In this document: positions 34,660 through 42,991 of the stretch, piece by piece
How positions within the stretch are numbered: position 1 is the stretch's first letter
Layout: each line of letters opens with the position of its first letter
Origin: Pyrinomonadaceae bacterium
GTDB lineage: Bacteria > Acidobacteriota > Blastocatellia > Pyrinomonadales > Pyrinomonadaceae
Assembly (NCBI GenBank): GCA_026129865.1
Contig: JAHCHG010000008.1
Span: 1 to 64,000 of the forward strand
Reading direction: 5' to 3'
DNA length: 64,000 nucleotides
The notes under the pieces: generated by a model
The model's input: the letters and a program-made list of their open reading frames with translations, nothing else
Database searches by the model: none
Told to the model about the DNA's origin: nothing
Position numbers and translations under genes: made by a program

Positions 34660-34944
34660 TTAAACGGTCTTCGGCTCCAATTCCTGAGCGCCTTCAGCAT
34701 ATACGCTGATGAACTTACCTTTCTGACCTTTATTTTCGAATTTTACAAATCCTTCGATCAAGGCAAACAACGTATCATCCTTTCCGCGTCCGACGTTTTT
34801 GCCGGGCTTCCATTTCGTGCCGCGCTGACGCGCCAAAATGTTACCGCCGAGTACATGCTCGCCGCCGAATTTCTTTAAGCCTAACCGCTGCGCGTTTGAA
34901 TCGCGTCCGTTTCTCGATGAACCTACACCTTTCTTATGAGCCAT
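34660..34944 (-). CDS. rpmA: 50S ribosomal protein L27
   Basis: The 94-residue L27 starts [20 protein letters not shown] and continues [20 protein letters not shown] and [20 protein letters not shown], the full family consensus. The N-terminal tail reaches the peptidyl-transferase centre. An upstream start at 35010 would add 22 non-conserved residues and is rejected. It follows rplU by about 100 bases and has its own terminator. Confidence 0.97.
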   Translation of the reverse strand: MAHKKGVGSSRNGRDSNAQRLGLKKFGGEHVLGGNILARQRGTKWKPGKNVGRGKDDTLFALIEGFVKFENKGQKGKFISVYAEGAQELEPKTV

Positions 34945-35041
34945 AATTCGATTTTCGATTTTGGAATATGGGTTTTGGATTCTAAATCGAAAAACACGAT
35001 CTAAAATCAAGCATCCAAATTCTAAAATCTACATTCCTCCG

Positions 35042-35332
35042 TTAAATCTTTTCGATCTTAATTTCTGTGAAGCCCTGTCGGTGCCCCTGTTTGCGCTTAT
35101 ACTGTTTGCGGCGTTTCTTCTTAAAGACAATGATCTTGTCGGCGCGTCCGTGCCCAACGACAGTAGCGCTGACGGTCGAACCGGCGATCTTGGCGTCTTT
35201 GCCTTCACCGGTCAAAAGCGCGTCGATCTTGATCTTTTCGCCTTCTTTGCCTTCGAGGGTCGGAACGCGCAAAGTTTGCCCTTCTTCCACCGCGAACTGT
35301 TTGCCGCCTGTTTTAATAATTGCGTAACTCAT
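35042..35332 (-). CDS. rplU: 50S ribosomal protein L21
   Basis: The 96-residue L21 starts MSYAIIKTGGKQFAVEEGQ. It carries GHGRADKIIVFKKKRRKQYK and the C-terminal KQGHRQGFTEIKIEKI, the rRNA-binding signature. GGAG lies 10 bases before the ATG. It leads the rplU-rpmA pair. Confidence 0.97.
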   Translation of the reverse strand: MSYAIIKTGGKQFAVEEGQTLRVPTLEGKEGEKIKIDALLTGEGKDAKIAGSTVSATVVGHGRADKIIVFKKKRRKQYKRKQGHRQGFTEIKIEKI

Positions 35333-35473
35333 TGTTTGATTATCTCCTTTGCAACAGGCAAAAACTGTCTGCCAGTCGAAAAGTTACGATTATACGGGAG
35401 CCGGTGCGGTTGAGTCAATTTGCAAAGCAAAAATCCGGATCAATATCGGAAGAAATTTCATGCTTAGATTTTC

Positions 35474-36046
35474 TCAAATAAGATCCGGATCTTTTACGGC
35501 GGCGATAAACGGCAGATTTCTGTACCTTCCGGCGGCATCAAGCCCGTATCCGACGACAAATCTATTTGGAATTTGAAACCCGCAGTAATCGATAACAAGC
35601 TCTTTTTTTATGCGCGGTTCCGGTTTATCAAGCAATGTTGCGATCTTTAGCGAATTAGCACCGCGCGAACCGAGGATCTCCATCAAACGAAACAAGGTAA
35701 GCCCCGTGTCGACGATATCTTCACAAATTATGACATCCTTTCCTCGGATCGGATTTGTCAGATCTTTCAGAATTTCCACGTCGCCGGTCGAAACAGTCCC
35801 GTCCTTGTAGCTCGAAACCGCCATGAAATCGATCGAAAGCTTTAGATCGATATGACGGATCAGATCTGAGAGAAAAATGCAGGAGCCTTTTAAAACACCG
35901 ACCACGACTAAGTCCTTTTCCGCATAGTCGCGGGTTATTTTCGCGCCGATCGCCTTAACTCGTTCGCTGATGATCTCAGCTGAAAACATTTGCTCAAGAT
36001 TTGGGTTAGTAAATTCCGATCCGGTACCGGATGCTGCTGCGGTCAT
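35474..36046 (-). CDS. hpt: Hypoxanthine phosphoribosyltransferase
   Basis: The 190-residue purine-salvage enzyme converts hypoxanthine or guanine and PRPP to IMP or GMP. Motifs are VVGVLKGSCIFLSDLIRHI, the flexible-loop SSYKDGTVSTGDVEI, the PRPP site VIICEDIVDTGLTL, and a C-terminal FVVGYGLDAAGRYRNLPFI. The first 15 residues (Ala/Ser/Thr-rich) are outside the conserved core. Confidence 0.94.
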   Translation of the reverse strand: MTAAASGTGSEFTNPNLEQMFSAEIISERVKAIGAKITRDYAEKDLVVVGVLKGSCIFLSDLIRHIDLKLSIDFMAVSSYKDGTVSTGDVEILKDLTNPIRGKDVIICEDIVDTGLTLFRLMEILGSRGANSLKIATLLDKPEPRIKKELVIDYCGFQIPNRFVVGYGLDAAGRYRNLPFIAAVKDPDLI

Positions 36047-36158
36047 CTTTTGTCTCCAAGAATTTGATTGAAAAAACTTTTGGAAATACTATTCCAAAGA
36101 GGCTGGACAGACAAGTTATCGACCGGACAACTTTCGATCTTTTCAACCAAAAATTGTT

Positions 36159-36935
36159 ATGGCAACTGATAATGAAACCCGTGATCGAGTTCGCGCGCTG
36201 GTAAAAGAGGTTCTGGCGAATGCTGAGGGCGTCGATGCAAAACCCGCTGAAAGCTATCCGAAGCGGCTCGTCGTAAACTCGCTGCAGGAACGCAGCGAAA
36301 AGGACTTTGACCGAGATGAGTCGGCAAAGTCTTTAATAACGGAAGACGATCTTCGCGGACTTGAACAGGGCGCGAGGCTGCGCGTTGATGCGGCTGCCAA
36401 GTTTACGCCGCTTGCCGACGATCTTGTAAAAGAAAAAGGACTTGTTTTGATCAAAAAACAAAGCCGGACAGCTTTGACAAAGATCCGTTCGGTTGCTATC
36501 GGCTGCGACCACGGCGGATTTGAAACGAAAGAAAAACTGAAGCATCATTTGGCGGATCTTGGCGTAAGTGTTCGCGATTTTGGAACGAATTCGAAAGAAG
36601 CGGTCGATTACCCGGATTACGCACACGCCGTCGCGAAGGCAGTTTCCGAAAATCAAGCCGATGCGGGAATCATAATCGACGGCGCAGGGATCGGCAGTGC
36701 GATGACCGCTAATAAGGTTCCCGGAGTTCGCGCTGCGGCGTGTTATTCGGAAGCACTTGCGCGAAATTCGCGTGAACATAACGGGGCGAATGTCTTGACG
36801 CTCGGAAGCGGTCAAAATTCGTTCGAAGAAATCAAAAATATAACTACCGCCTGGCTTTCGACGGAATTAACGGAAGAAAGGCACAAGAAACGCGTCGGGA
36901 AGATCGACAATATCGAAAAACAGTATAAACGGTAA
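36159..36935 (+). CDS. RpiB-like sugar-phosphate isomerase with microcompartment-type N-terminal extension
   Basis: Residues 110-258 are an RpiB/LacAB fold ([61 protein letters not shown]). RpiB interconverts ribose 5-phosphate and ribulose 5-phosphate. The usual catalytic Cys in ICGTGIG is Asp174 here (IDGAGIG). The 110-residue N-terminal part starts with an amphipathic helix ([15 protein letters not shown]) and includes [14 protein letters not shown], a TPLA-D motif that I associate with proteins from bacterial microcompartment loci. It lies 13 bases before deoC. The extension and the paired deoC suggest a sugar-phosphate-utilising microcompartment enzyme; no shell gene is in the window. 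Confidence 0.8.
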   Translation: MATDNETRDRVRALVKEVLANAEGVDAKPAESYPKRLVVNSLQERSEKDFDRDESAKSLITEDDLRGLEQGARLRVDAAAKFTPLADDLVKEKGLVLIKKQSRTALTKIRSVAIGCDHGGFETKEKLKHHLADLGVSVRDFGTNSKEAVDYPDYAHAVAKAVSENQADAGIIIDGAGIGSAMTANKVPGVRAAACYSEALARNSREHNGANVLTLGSGQNSFEEIKNITTAWLSTELTEERHKKRVGKIDNIEKQYKR

Positions 36936-36948
36936 TTGCCGCGATTTT

Positions 36949-37806
36949 ATGGACAACAGTACTTACGAAAAATTGGTGGAACAGATCACAGATCTCGTTC
37001 TTTCGAAAATGGACGGCGGCGAGCCGTTTGCGGCGTCATTTTGCCGTGCCGATGTTCAGCGGATCGTTGACGCCGGCGCGTCGCGAATCGGGATCGTTCT
37101 TGGCGAAACCGCGACCGCGCACGATTGGGCTTCACTTATCGATCATACTTTGCTGAAGCCTGAAGCGTCCGAGTCGGACATAAAGAAACTTTGCAACGAG
37201 GCGATCCAGTTCGGCTTCGCGTCGGTTTGCGTCAATCCGACATGGGTAAAACGCGCCGCCGAGTTTCTAAAAGGTTCAAATGTTCCGGTTTGTACGGTAA
37301 TCGGTTTTCCGCTCGGCGCGACGCTGCCTGATGTTAAGGCTTATGAAGCGCGGCGCGCGATATTTAACGGCGCTCGCGAAGTGGATATGGTGATCAATAT
37401 CGGCGCTCTGAAATCGGGCGACGATTGCGCCGTCGAAGACGACATTCGCGCCGTCGCGGAAGCCGCACACGAAAATGGAATTTTGCTGAAAGTTATCATC
37501 GAAACAGCGCTTCTGACCGATGAAGAAAAGGTGCGCGCGTGTCTTGCGTCAAAAAATGCGGGCGCAGATTTCGTAAAAACTTCGACCGGATTTTCAAAAG
37601 GCGGCGCGACGGTCGAGGACGTAAATTTAATGCGCCGAACCGTCGGAAAAGCGCTCGGCGTAAAAGCCTCAGGCGGCGTGAAGGGAATAGAAGACGCGCG
37701 AAAAATGTTCGAAGCCGGCGCAACCCGAATCGGCGCATCTGTCGGCGTAAAGATCGCGCAGGAAGCAAGCGGAATCAAGTCAGACGCTGCAGTCGGAAGT
37801 TATTAA
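36949..37806 (+). CDS. deoC: Deoxyribose-phosphate aldolase with N-terminal helical extension
   Basis: The 285-residue class I aldolase splits 2-deoxyribose 5-phosphate into glyceraldehyde 3-phosphate and acetaldehyde. The Schiff-base Lys210 is in [16 protein letters not shown]. Other core motifs are [11 protein letters not shown] (Asp65), [19 protein letters not shown] and [13 protein letters not shown]. The first 60 residues are not part of the family. They begin with an amphipathic helix ([17 protein letters not shown]) followed by a linker, which resembles cargo-encapsulation peptides of bacterial microcompartments. The gene follows the rpiB-like gene closely, and acetaldehyde is a typical microcompartment intermediate. 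The catalytic call is firm; targeting is inferred. Confidence 0.92.
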   Translation: MDNSTYEKLVEQITDLVLSKMDGGEPFAASFCRADVQRIVDAGASRIGIVLGETATAHDWASLIDHTLLKPEASESDIKKLCNEAIQFGFASVCVNPTWVKRAAEFLKGSNVPVCTVIGFPLGATLPDVKAYEARRAIFNGAREVDMVINIGALKSGDDCAVEDDIRAVAEAAHENGILLKVIIETALLTDEEKVRACLASKNAGADFVKTSTGFSKGGATVEDVNLMRRTVGKALGVKASGGVKGIEDARKMFEAGATRIGASVGVKIAQEASGIKSDAAVGSY

Positions 37807-37817
37807 TATTGGGCGGG

Positions 37818-38231
37818 TTATTCGTATTCTTCAAAAAAGAGGTCGAACCCATTCCGCTGCAAACCTCTCTTCAGAGCTTCGTCGCGTGTCCAAATTTCCG
37901 CTTCGAGTTCTAAGGCAAGTGCAACAAATGGCGTGTCCTTCTCGTCTACATCGCCGCATAGTCTATAGGCTTGAAGAAAATTGGCGGTGGAAATTGAATC
38001 TTCACTGATGAAAGTTACGCGGCTGAACAATTTTTGAAGCAGCTCATAAACTTCGTCTTCGGAAGCCTTTGATTTATGCAGAATTCGTTCTTTATGTTTG
38101 AAAATTTCTACAGCGAGAAAGTTGGGTGCATAAAAACTAAGGCTTTGTCGATCAAAGATTTCCCTGATTTTTGAACTGCCCGCTCGCAGACCGGCAAATA
38201 GAACGTTAGTGTCCACAACAATCGCTTTCAT
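37818..38231 (-). CDS. PIN-domain toxin (VapC-like)
   Basis: The 137-residue PIN-domain ribonuclease has its acidic set: VVDTNVLFAG, FLAVEIFKHKE, DVDEKDTPFVALA and IWTRDEALKRG. PIN toxins cleave tRNA or rRNA in type II toxin-antitoxin pairs. The start overlaps the stop of the upstream small gene by 4 bases (ATGA), the usual antitoxin-toxin arrangement. The toxin is intact. Confidence 0.85.
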   Translation of the reverse strand: MKAIVVDTNVLFAGLRAGSSKIREIFDRQSLSFYAPNFLAVEIFKHKERILHKSKASEDEVYELLQKLFSRVTFISEDSISTANFLQAYRLCGDVDEKDTPFVALALELEAEIWTRDEALKRGLQRNGFDLFFEEYE

Positions 38232-38449
38232 CTTGGCGATTCGATAAATTTAGACTTATTTTTTTCCCACCAATTTGCCTTGATCTCTTCGCCAAAATCT
38301 TCGATAGATTCGTCCAAATCTACTTTGTTCGCTAAATATTCAAGCCGAATCTTCTCTATTAACTTGAGTAAAAATTCTTTGTCTACAAAATTTTTATCAA
38401 TTGATATTAAGAACTTTTCGTCGGTTGTTTCCAGACCAATGTTTTGCAT
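38228..38449 (-). CDS. Probable antitoxin partner of the PIN toxin
   Basis: The 73-residue acidic protein ends with WWEKNKSKFIESPR. Its C-terminal half is the likely toxin-binding part. No DNA-binding fold is obvious. The ATG at 38449 has GGAG 9 bases upstream; the longer frame from 38479 lacks support. It overlaps the PIN gene by 4 bases. The role is inferred from position only. Confidence 0.65.
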   Translation of the reverse strand: MQNIGLETTDEKFLISIDKNFVDKEFLLKLIEKIRLEYLANKVDLDESIEDFGEEIKANWWEKNKSKFIESPR

Positions 38450-38548
38450 CTCTTTCTCCGAGAACAATTGTAACAGCATTGTTCAAGATGACCGCAACAA
38501 ATATGCGTTAAAATTGACGGGATATTTAACTAAGAATTTTAATCGACA

Positions 38549-39727
38549 CTAAGGTATCGAAAAGAAATCCAGTTTACGGATCTTGTCCGCTGCACTTGAT
38601 TTATAAGTTAAGGACTTTCGAAAAAACTCCAGCCCCTCTTCCTTTTCGTTTAACTCAAAATATTTGATGTAACCGATGAAGTAGTTCATGAAGCCGAGCG
38701 CATTCGCTCTTCCGTCGGGATATTTTTCGCTCTTGTAACTAAAATCAAATGTGCCGTAATTGCCCCGAGATTTTGTGTTTTTCTCCATCAAATCGATCGA
38801 CTTTTCGGCGTATTGAATCGAAAGGGTCAAATATTTTCGATCCGAGTCTTTAATAAACCTATCAAAGCCAACCGACGCAAGAGTTAAGGTTACGTCAAGA
38901 AATTCGGGTTCGTGCTCAAGAATTTGCGCGCCGGCGTCAAATAGATCGTCAATATTATTTTTGACAAAAGAGTCGTTAAAATACCTATAGCGCCTCTCCT
39001 TCAGATCGGTCCGATACTGATGAAATAACGAAGCTATTTTCGCTACAGCACTTTCAAGGTAATCAACTTGAGGCTGAAAGAGGGCGTCATGCCCGTATTT
39101 TTTAATATATTCCTTTGAAGCTTCAAGAGCTATTCTCTTTTGCTCGGTCGTTCCTCTGCGATTATCAATGAATATTTTATAAAGTTTTTCATTTTCATTA
39201 ATTTGTCTTTCAAGATCCTTTTTGTAATTTTCCGGCTGCTCAAGCGCTGCAAGTCTTTTCTCAAAATCAGGCAGCATTAATTTTAGATATCCGACCTGAT
39301 CCTGGAGTTCCGGCGATTTATCAAAAACTCGGATCGCCTGTTTCATAAGAACTATGAATTTTAGAGTCTCGTCATAACCAATACCGTTTTTGAAACACCT
39401 TTCGGCTCCTGACAGTTTCTCCAGGATGTCCGTTTTGGCTGATTCCGATGCGTTGTCAAAGATCGTGCCGATCAGCAGATCGCCGGCGCCGGCATCTCGC
39501 AGTAATTTTTCGGACATCGGGTCGAGCACAAAATCGACCTTTCGGATAAGGGTTTCGTTGATCAGCTGTGCATTTATTGTATCGACTGATTTTTCACTTT
39601 TGTCGTTTATCTTCGAAAAAATATAACCGATTTCAAGAGGCTTTTCCTGCGCGAAAATTTGTTCCGCATTCACCGAAAAGGAGGCGTTGATCAAGATTAG
39701 AAATAGGCTGGCTGATCGGAAATTCAT
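38549..39727 (-). CDS. Secreted hypothetical protein with the shared LTPEIE-type N-terminal module
   Basis: The 392-residue protein has a signal peptide (cleavage near SVNA). Its module (about residues 60-90, LIRKVDFVLDPMSEKLLRDA then AGDLLIGTIFDN) is a divergent form of one in two neighbouring proteins. The rest is helical and resembles tetratricopeptide-like repeats without clear consensus. I do not recognise a family. It is on the same strand as the TPR-TonB protein and kinases upstream. Confidence 0.65.
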   Translation of the reverse strand: MNFRSASLFLILINASFSVNAEQIFAQEKPLEIGYIFSKINDKSEKSVDTINAQLINETLIRKVDFVLDPMSEKLLRDAGAGDLLIGTIFDNASESAKTDILEKLSGAERCFKNGIGYDETLKFIVLMKQAIRVFDKSPELQDQVGYLKLMLPDFEKRLAALEQPENYKKDLERQINENEKLYKIFIDNRRGTTEQKRIALEASKEYIKKYGHDALFQPQVDYLESAVAKIASLFHQYRTDLKERRYRYFNDSFVKNNIDDLFDAGAQILEHEPEFLDVTLTLASVGFDRFIKDSDRKYLTLSIQYAEKSIDLMEKNTKSRGNYGTFDFSYKSEKYPDGRANALGFMNYFIGYIKYFELNEKEEGLEFFRKSLTYKSSAADKIRKLDFFSIP

Positions 39728-39800
39728 ACGTTTAAATCCTGTTTTCTAAGAAATATAATACAAAATCGTCAATTTTCGAAGATAATTTTCGACCGGTTTA

Positions 39801-39850
39801 AAAACGCCGAAACGGCGCTTGGATTTTCGAAGATCCAAACGCCGTTTCTA
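39801..39850 (-). terminator. Rho-independent terminator after the TPR-TonB gene
   Basis: AACGGCG-TTGGAT and ATCCAA-CGCCGTT form a long stem (39811-39847) around an 8-base loop. On the minus strand GGCGTTTTT follows. It ends the TPR-TonB gene. Confidence 0.75.
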
Positions 39851-39868
39851 TATTTACCTTAAAACCGT

Positions 39869-41017
39869 TTACCGCAAAAAGCTGTAAACGATATAGCCTT
39901 TTGCTTTTACCGGCTGCCCGTCGATCAATACGGGCTTAAACCGCGACCGGCGCGCCGCCTGCTCGGCGGATTCGCGAAGCAGGCGGTGACCGTCGGCGGC
40001 TTTTGCGCCCTTAACTTCTCCTTTTTCATCGAACTCCACTTCGACTTTTACCTGACCGGTCAAATTTAGATTTTTCGCGATCTGCGAATAGATTGGTGAA
40101 GCCAGTTCAATTGCCTGCAGAGGTCCAAGCTGACCGAGCTCGACAAATTCCGGAATCGCTTTTTCGGTTTTAACGCCAACCGGTGCAGGCTCATTTTTGG
40201 ACTTGTCTGCCGATTCCGGCGAATTAACCGGCGATGCGGTTTGGGCGGTTTGCTTTTCTGCTGCGCGGGCACGTTCGTCTTCTATACGTTTTAGATGATT
40301 TATCGCAGAAATATTTTTCGGATCGATCTCCAGGATCTTTTTATAATCATCGATCGCTTTAAGCTGATCGCCGTTCTTTTCGTAAACATTTGCGCGGTTT
40401 GAATAGGCAATTATCTCGGTCGGATCTAGTTCAATGACGCGGTCGTAATCCCGCAATGCCGATTGATAATCCTTATTTTTTACAAAGATCAACGCGCGGT
40501 TCAAATAGATCGACGAATTTCCGGAGTCCAGCTCGATCGCTTTGCCATAATTTTCCAATGCCTTTTCAAACTCACCGTTTCGAAAATTTTCATCGGCTGA
40601 CTTCTTGTAAAATGCAAAATCGAGTACCGGCACGGCAGGCTCGATCTTTTCGGGTTCGGGCTGTTTCAGAGGCAGCTTTTGTTCGATCACGGTGTTCGTT
40701 TTTACGATAACGGAACGCCGTTTTATCGCACCGATCAGATCGCTGCCCGCGCCTGTGCTTTCGAGTTCTTTTTCGATCTCGGGCGTCAGCGAAAAGGTTA
40801 TTCCGCGTTCGTCGACAGCGCCGGCAAGAATTCGATTTCGTTCAACCAGCGTAACTTTGTTTGAACGCAAACCGATCAGAATATCTGCGAGACTAAGCTG
40901 AGCCTGAGCATGGACCGAAACGGAAAACGCCATCACAGACAACAAAACCGACGCTGAAAAAACAAACGCGGGCATTAAATGTTTCGTCGATTTACTTAAT
41001 AAATTTAGTTCGGACAT
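39869..41017 (-). CDS. TPR-containing TonB-type energy transducer with LTPEIE module
   Basis: The 382-residue protein has a signal anchor (about residues 15-38), then the shared module (41-101: VDERGITFSLTPEIEKELES). Three or four TPR repeats follow (about 133-250; SIYLNRALIFVKNKDYQSAL, IIAYSNRANVYEKNGDQLKA). The C-terminus is a TonB domain (LTGQVKVEVEFDEKGEVKGA, then RRSRFKPVLIDGQPVKAKG). TonB domains couple the inner-membrane proton-motive force to outer-membrane receptors. Such TPR-TonB fusions are common in this phylum, and the two large receptors in the window are possible partners. AAGGAAAA precedes the ATG. Confidence 0.82.
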   Translation of the reverse strand: MSELNLLSKSTKHLMPAFVFSASVLLSVMAFSVSVHAQAQLSLADILIGLRSNKVTLVERNRILAGAVDERGITFSLTPEIEKELESTGAGSDLIGAIKRRSVIVKTNTVIEQKLPLKQPEPEKIEPAVPVLDFAFYKKSADENFRNGEFEKALENYGKAIELDSGNSSIYLNRALIFVKNKDYQSALRDYDRVIELDPTEIIAYSNRANVYEKNGDQLKAIDDYKKILEIDPKNISAINHLKRIEDERARAAEKQTAQTASPVNSPESADKSKNEPAPVGVKTEKAIPEFVELGQLGPLQAIELASPIYSQIAKNLNLTGQVKVEVEFDEKGEVKGAKAADGHRLLRESAEQAARRSRFKPVLIDGQPVKAKGYIVYSFLR

Positions 41018-41048
41018 TTGATGTTTTCCTTTGATTTTCTTTCTATCA

Positions 41049-42767
41049 CTAATCGATCTTTATCAGATCGTCGACTGTGACCTTCTTTTTTGGCGAATCG
41101 TTGATCAGATCGTCCACGGACACTTTTTTCTTATCCTGAACTGCCGGTGCCGGCGCTTCCGGCTTTTTCGACTCGGCTATTTGAACCGGTTTTGAACGGA
41201 CCTGATTTGGAGCGGACACCTCAGCAGGCTTTTCCGGCGTCTGATCGGCGGCAAAGCTGCTCGGATCAGACTCGGCGTCGCTGACCGTTTCAGTTTCAGC
41301 CGGCGTTTCAGGCTGCGAAGGGGTCTGCACGGACGGCGAGTCGCTGACGACGTCCGGTACCGTAACGGGCGGAGCCGAAGAAGCGGAGGACGTAACCTTG
41401 AGCACGCCGAACGCACCGGCGCCGAGAGCGATCAGTAAGCCGAATACGGCTGCAAATTTTACGAGCGGATTTCGCTTTTTCTCGTTTTCGCCGAGTAAAA
41501 ATGCGAATTCCGTGTCGGTTTCGGTTTTCTCCGACATGTCCCAAACGACATCAAATTCTTCTTGCCATTCTTCGGCGACAACGTCGGTTTGAACATCGGG
41601 TTCGACAGATACAACGATCGTTTCTTCAATTTCTTCCGGCGCAATGTCCGGCTGAAGATCAACCGATTCCCGCACTGCTGCAACATCGGAAACAGCTGCG
41701 GCAACATGTTTTTGGCGAAAGGTTTCCGGCGAAACGGTTGCTTGCAGAGGCTCTGCTTCCGTGCGGCGCGACGGGCGTTTCAGCTCGCCGGCGGCAATTC
41801 GTTCGCGATATGCGCGCAGATCCGGGGCTTTTGAAGCTTCGCTTCGGAGCTTTTCCGCTTTGCGTTCGCGGTGGACATTAAACGCACTGACGATCTCCGT
41901 CCTCATTTCAAGGGCATTGGTGAATCGGTTCTCACGTCGAATTTCCAAAGCTTTCAGCAAAAAGGCTTCGATCTCCGGCGAAATTTCGGGATTCAGCTTT
42001 GACGGCAAAATAATCGGATCGTTATGACCTTCTAAAATTTCGATCGATCGTTCCAGCGCGTCGACCGCCGGTTGACCGGTAAGTAACTGGTAAATAACCG
42101 CGCCGACAGCGAAAAGATCCGTTCGCCGGTCCGGCGGCAAAAGCAAGACCTGCTCGGATCGCTCATCGTAATCGTTCAAAATAACGCGTGTCGTTCCGGC
42201 ATCGAGCTTTTGCCAGATCAATTCCAGCGCGGAATATGCAATGTTCGCCGAATCAAAGATCACTGTGTTTTGATGAACATTGCCCGGTACGGAAACGCCC
42301 GTCGAAAGCAGCTTTATCTTTCCCGAAGACGTTACGTGAAAGTTCTGGGGTTTGAGATTAAGGAACAGGATCTTTGGCGAAAGCGAATGAAGATAATTCA
42401 GCGCTTCCAACGTTTGTTCGCACCAGTTTACGACATCCGGAACCGCAAACGATTCGTCGCTTTTTTTGAGAAGATCGCCGATGTTTTTCCCGTCGACCGA
42501 TTCCATTACGAGAAAATGCCCGTTCGATTCGGTGAAATGATCCAGCACACGCAGAAATCCTTCGTGCTTGATCCGTTCCAGAAAATTAGCTTCGAAATCA
42601 AACAAATTTTTCGAATCGGGATTCGAACTCAAGCTAGATTCGATCTTTTTGAGTAAGACTTTTTCATTGGTTCGAGTGTCCAGTGCCTCAAAATATGAAA
42701 CCACTTTTCCCTGTCCGAAAAGTCTTGTGATCTGATATTTTCCTTGTTGAAGTTGCTGATTCTGCAT
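41049..42767 (-). CDS. Hanks-type pseudokinase with a membrane segment and Pro/Glu-rich C-terminus
   Basis: The 572-residue protein has a protein-kinase fold (about residues 10-290). The nucleotide-binding Lys (VLLKKIE) and helix-C Glu are present. The HRD motif is FLN (135-137, in FLNLKPQNF) and DFG is STG (155-157), so both catalytic aspartates are missing. A membrane helix lies near residue 445. The outer part is Pro/Ser/Glu-rich and ends with two copies of a KV(S/T)VDDLI motif. This predicts a sensor or scaffold rather than an active kinase. The gene lies in line with an intact kinase gene upstream and a TPR-TonB gene downstream. Confidence 0.85.
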   Translation of the reverse strand: MQNQQLQQGKYQITRLFGQGKVVSYFEALDTRTNEKVLLKKIESSLSSNPDSKNLFDFEANFLERIKHEGFLRVLDHFTESNGHFLVMESVDGKNIGDLLKKSDESFAVPDVVNWCEQTLEALNYLHSLSPKILFLNLKPQNFHVTSSGKIKLLSTGVSVPGNVHQNTVIFDSANIAYSALELIWQKLDAGTTRVILNDYDERSEQVLLLPPDRRTDLFAVGAVIYQLLTGQPAVDALERSIEILEGHNDPIILPSKLNPEISPEIEAFLLKALEIRRENRFTNALEMRTEIVSAFNVHRERKAEKLRSEASKAPDLRAYRERIAAGELKRPSRRTEAEPLQATVSPETFRQKHVAAAVSDVAAVRESVDLQPDIAPEEIEETIVVSVEPDVQTDVVAEEWQEEFDVVWDMSEKTETDTEFAFLLGENEKKRNPLVKFAAVFGLLIALGAGAFGVLKVTSSASSAPPVTVPDVVSDSPSVQTPSQPETPAETETVSDAESDPSSFAADQTPEKPAEVSAPNQVRSKPVQIAESKKPEAPAPAVQDKKKVSVDDLINDSPKKKVTVDDLIKID

Positions 42768-42937
42768 AAGTTATAAAGTCGGTCGTCCAGATTAGAACCG
42801 CGGCTTAAGATGCGAGAGATGAGGTTGTCGAGAATTGAGGAGGTCTTAAGACCGGGCTATAGTATAACGCCTCGATCAAAAAAATGAAAGTGTTTGTTTT
42901 GTATGTTTAAAGATTTTTTAACGACGGGCGTTGGCAT

Positions 42938-42970
42938 GAAAAAAGGGTGCGACGTTCGGTCGCGCCCTTT
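42938..42970 (-). terminator. Rho-independent terminator after the duplicated-domain gene
   Basis: On the minus strand GGGCGCGAC and GTCGCACCC form a stem with a 5-base loop, followed by TTTTTTC. It lies 22 bases after the stop codon. Confidence 0.8.
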
Positions 42971-42991
42971 GCTTGATCAACTTAAGTTCTA

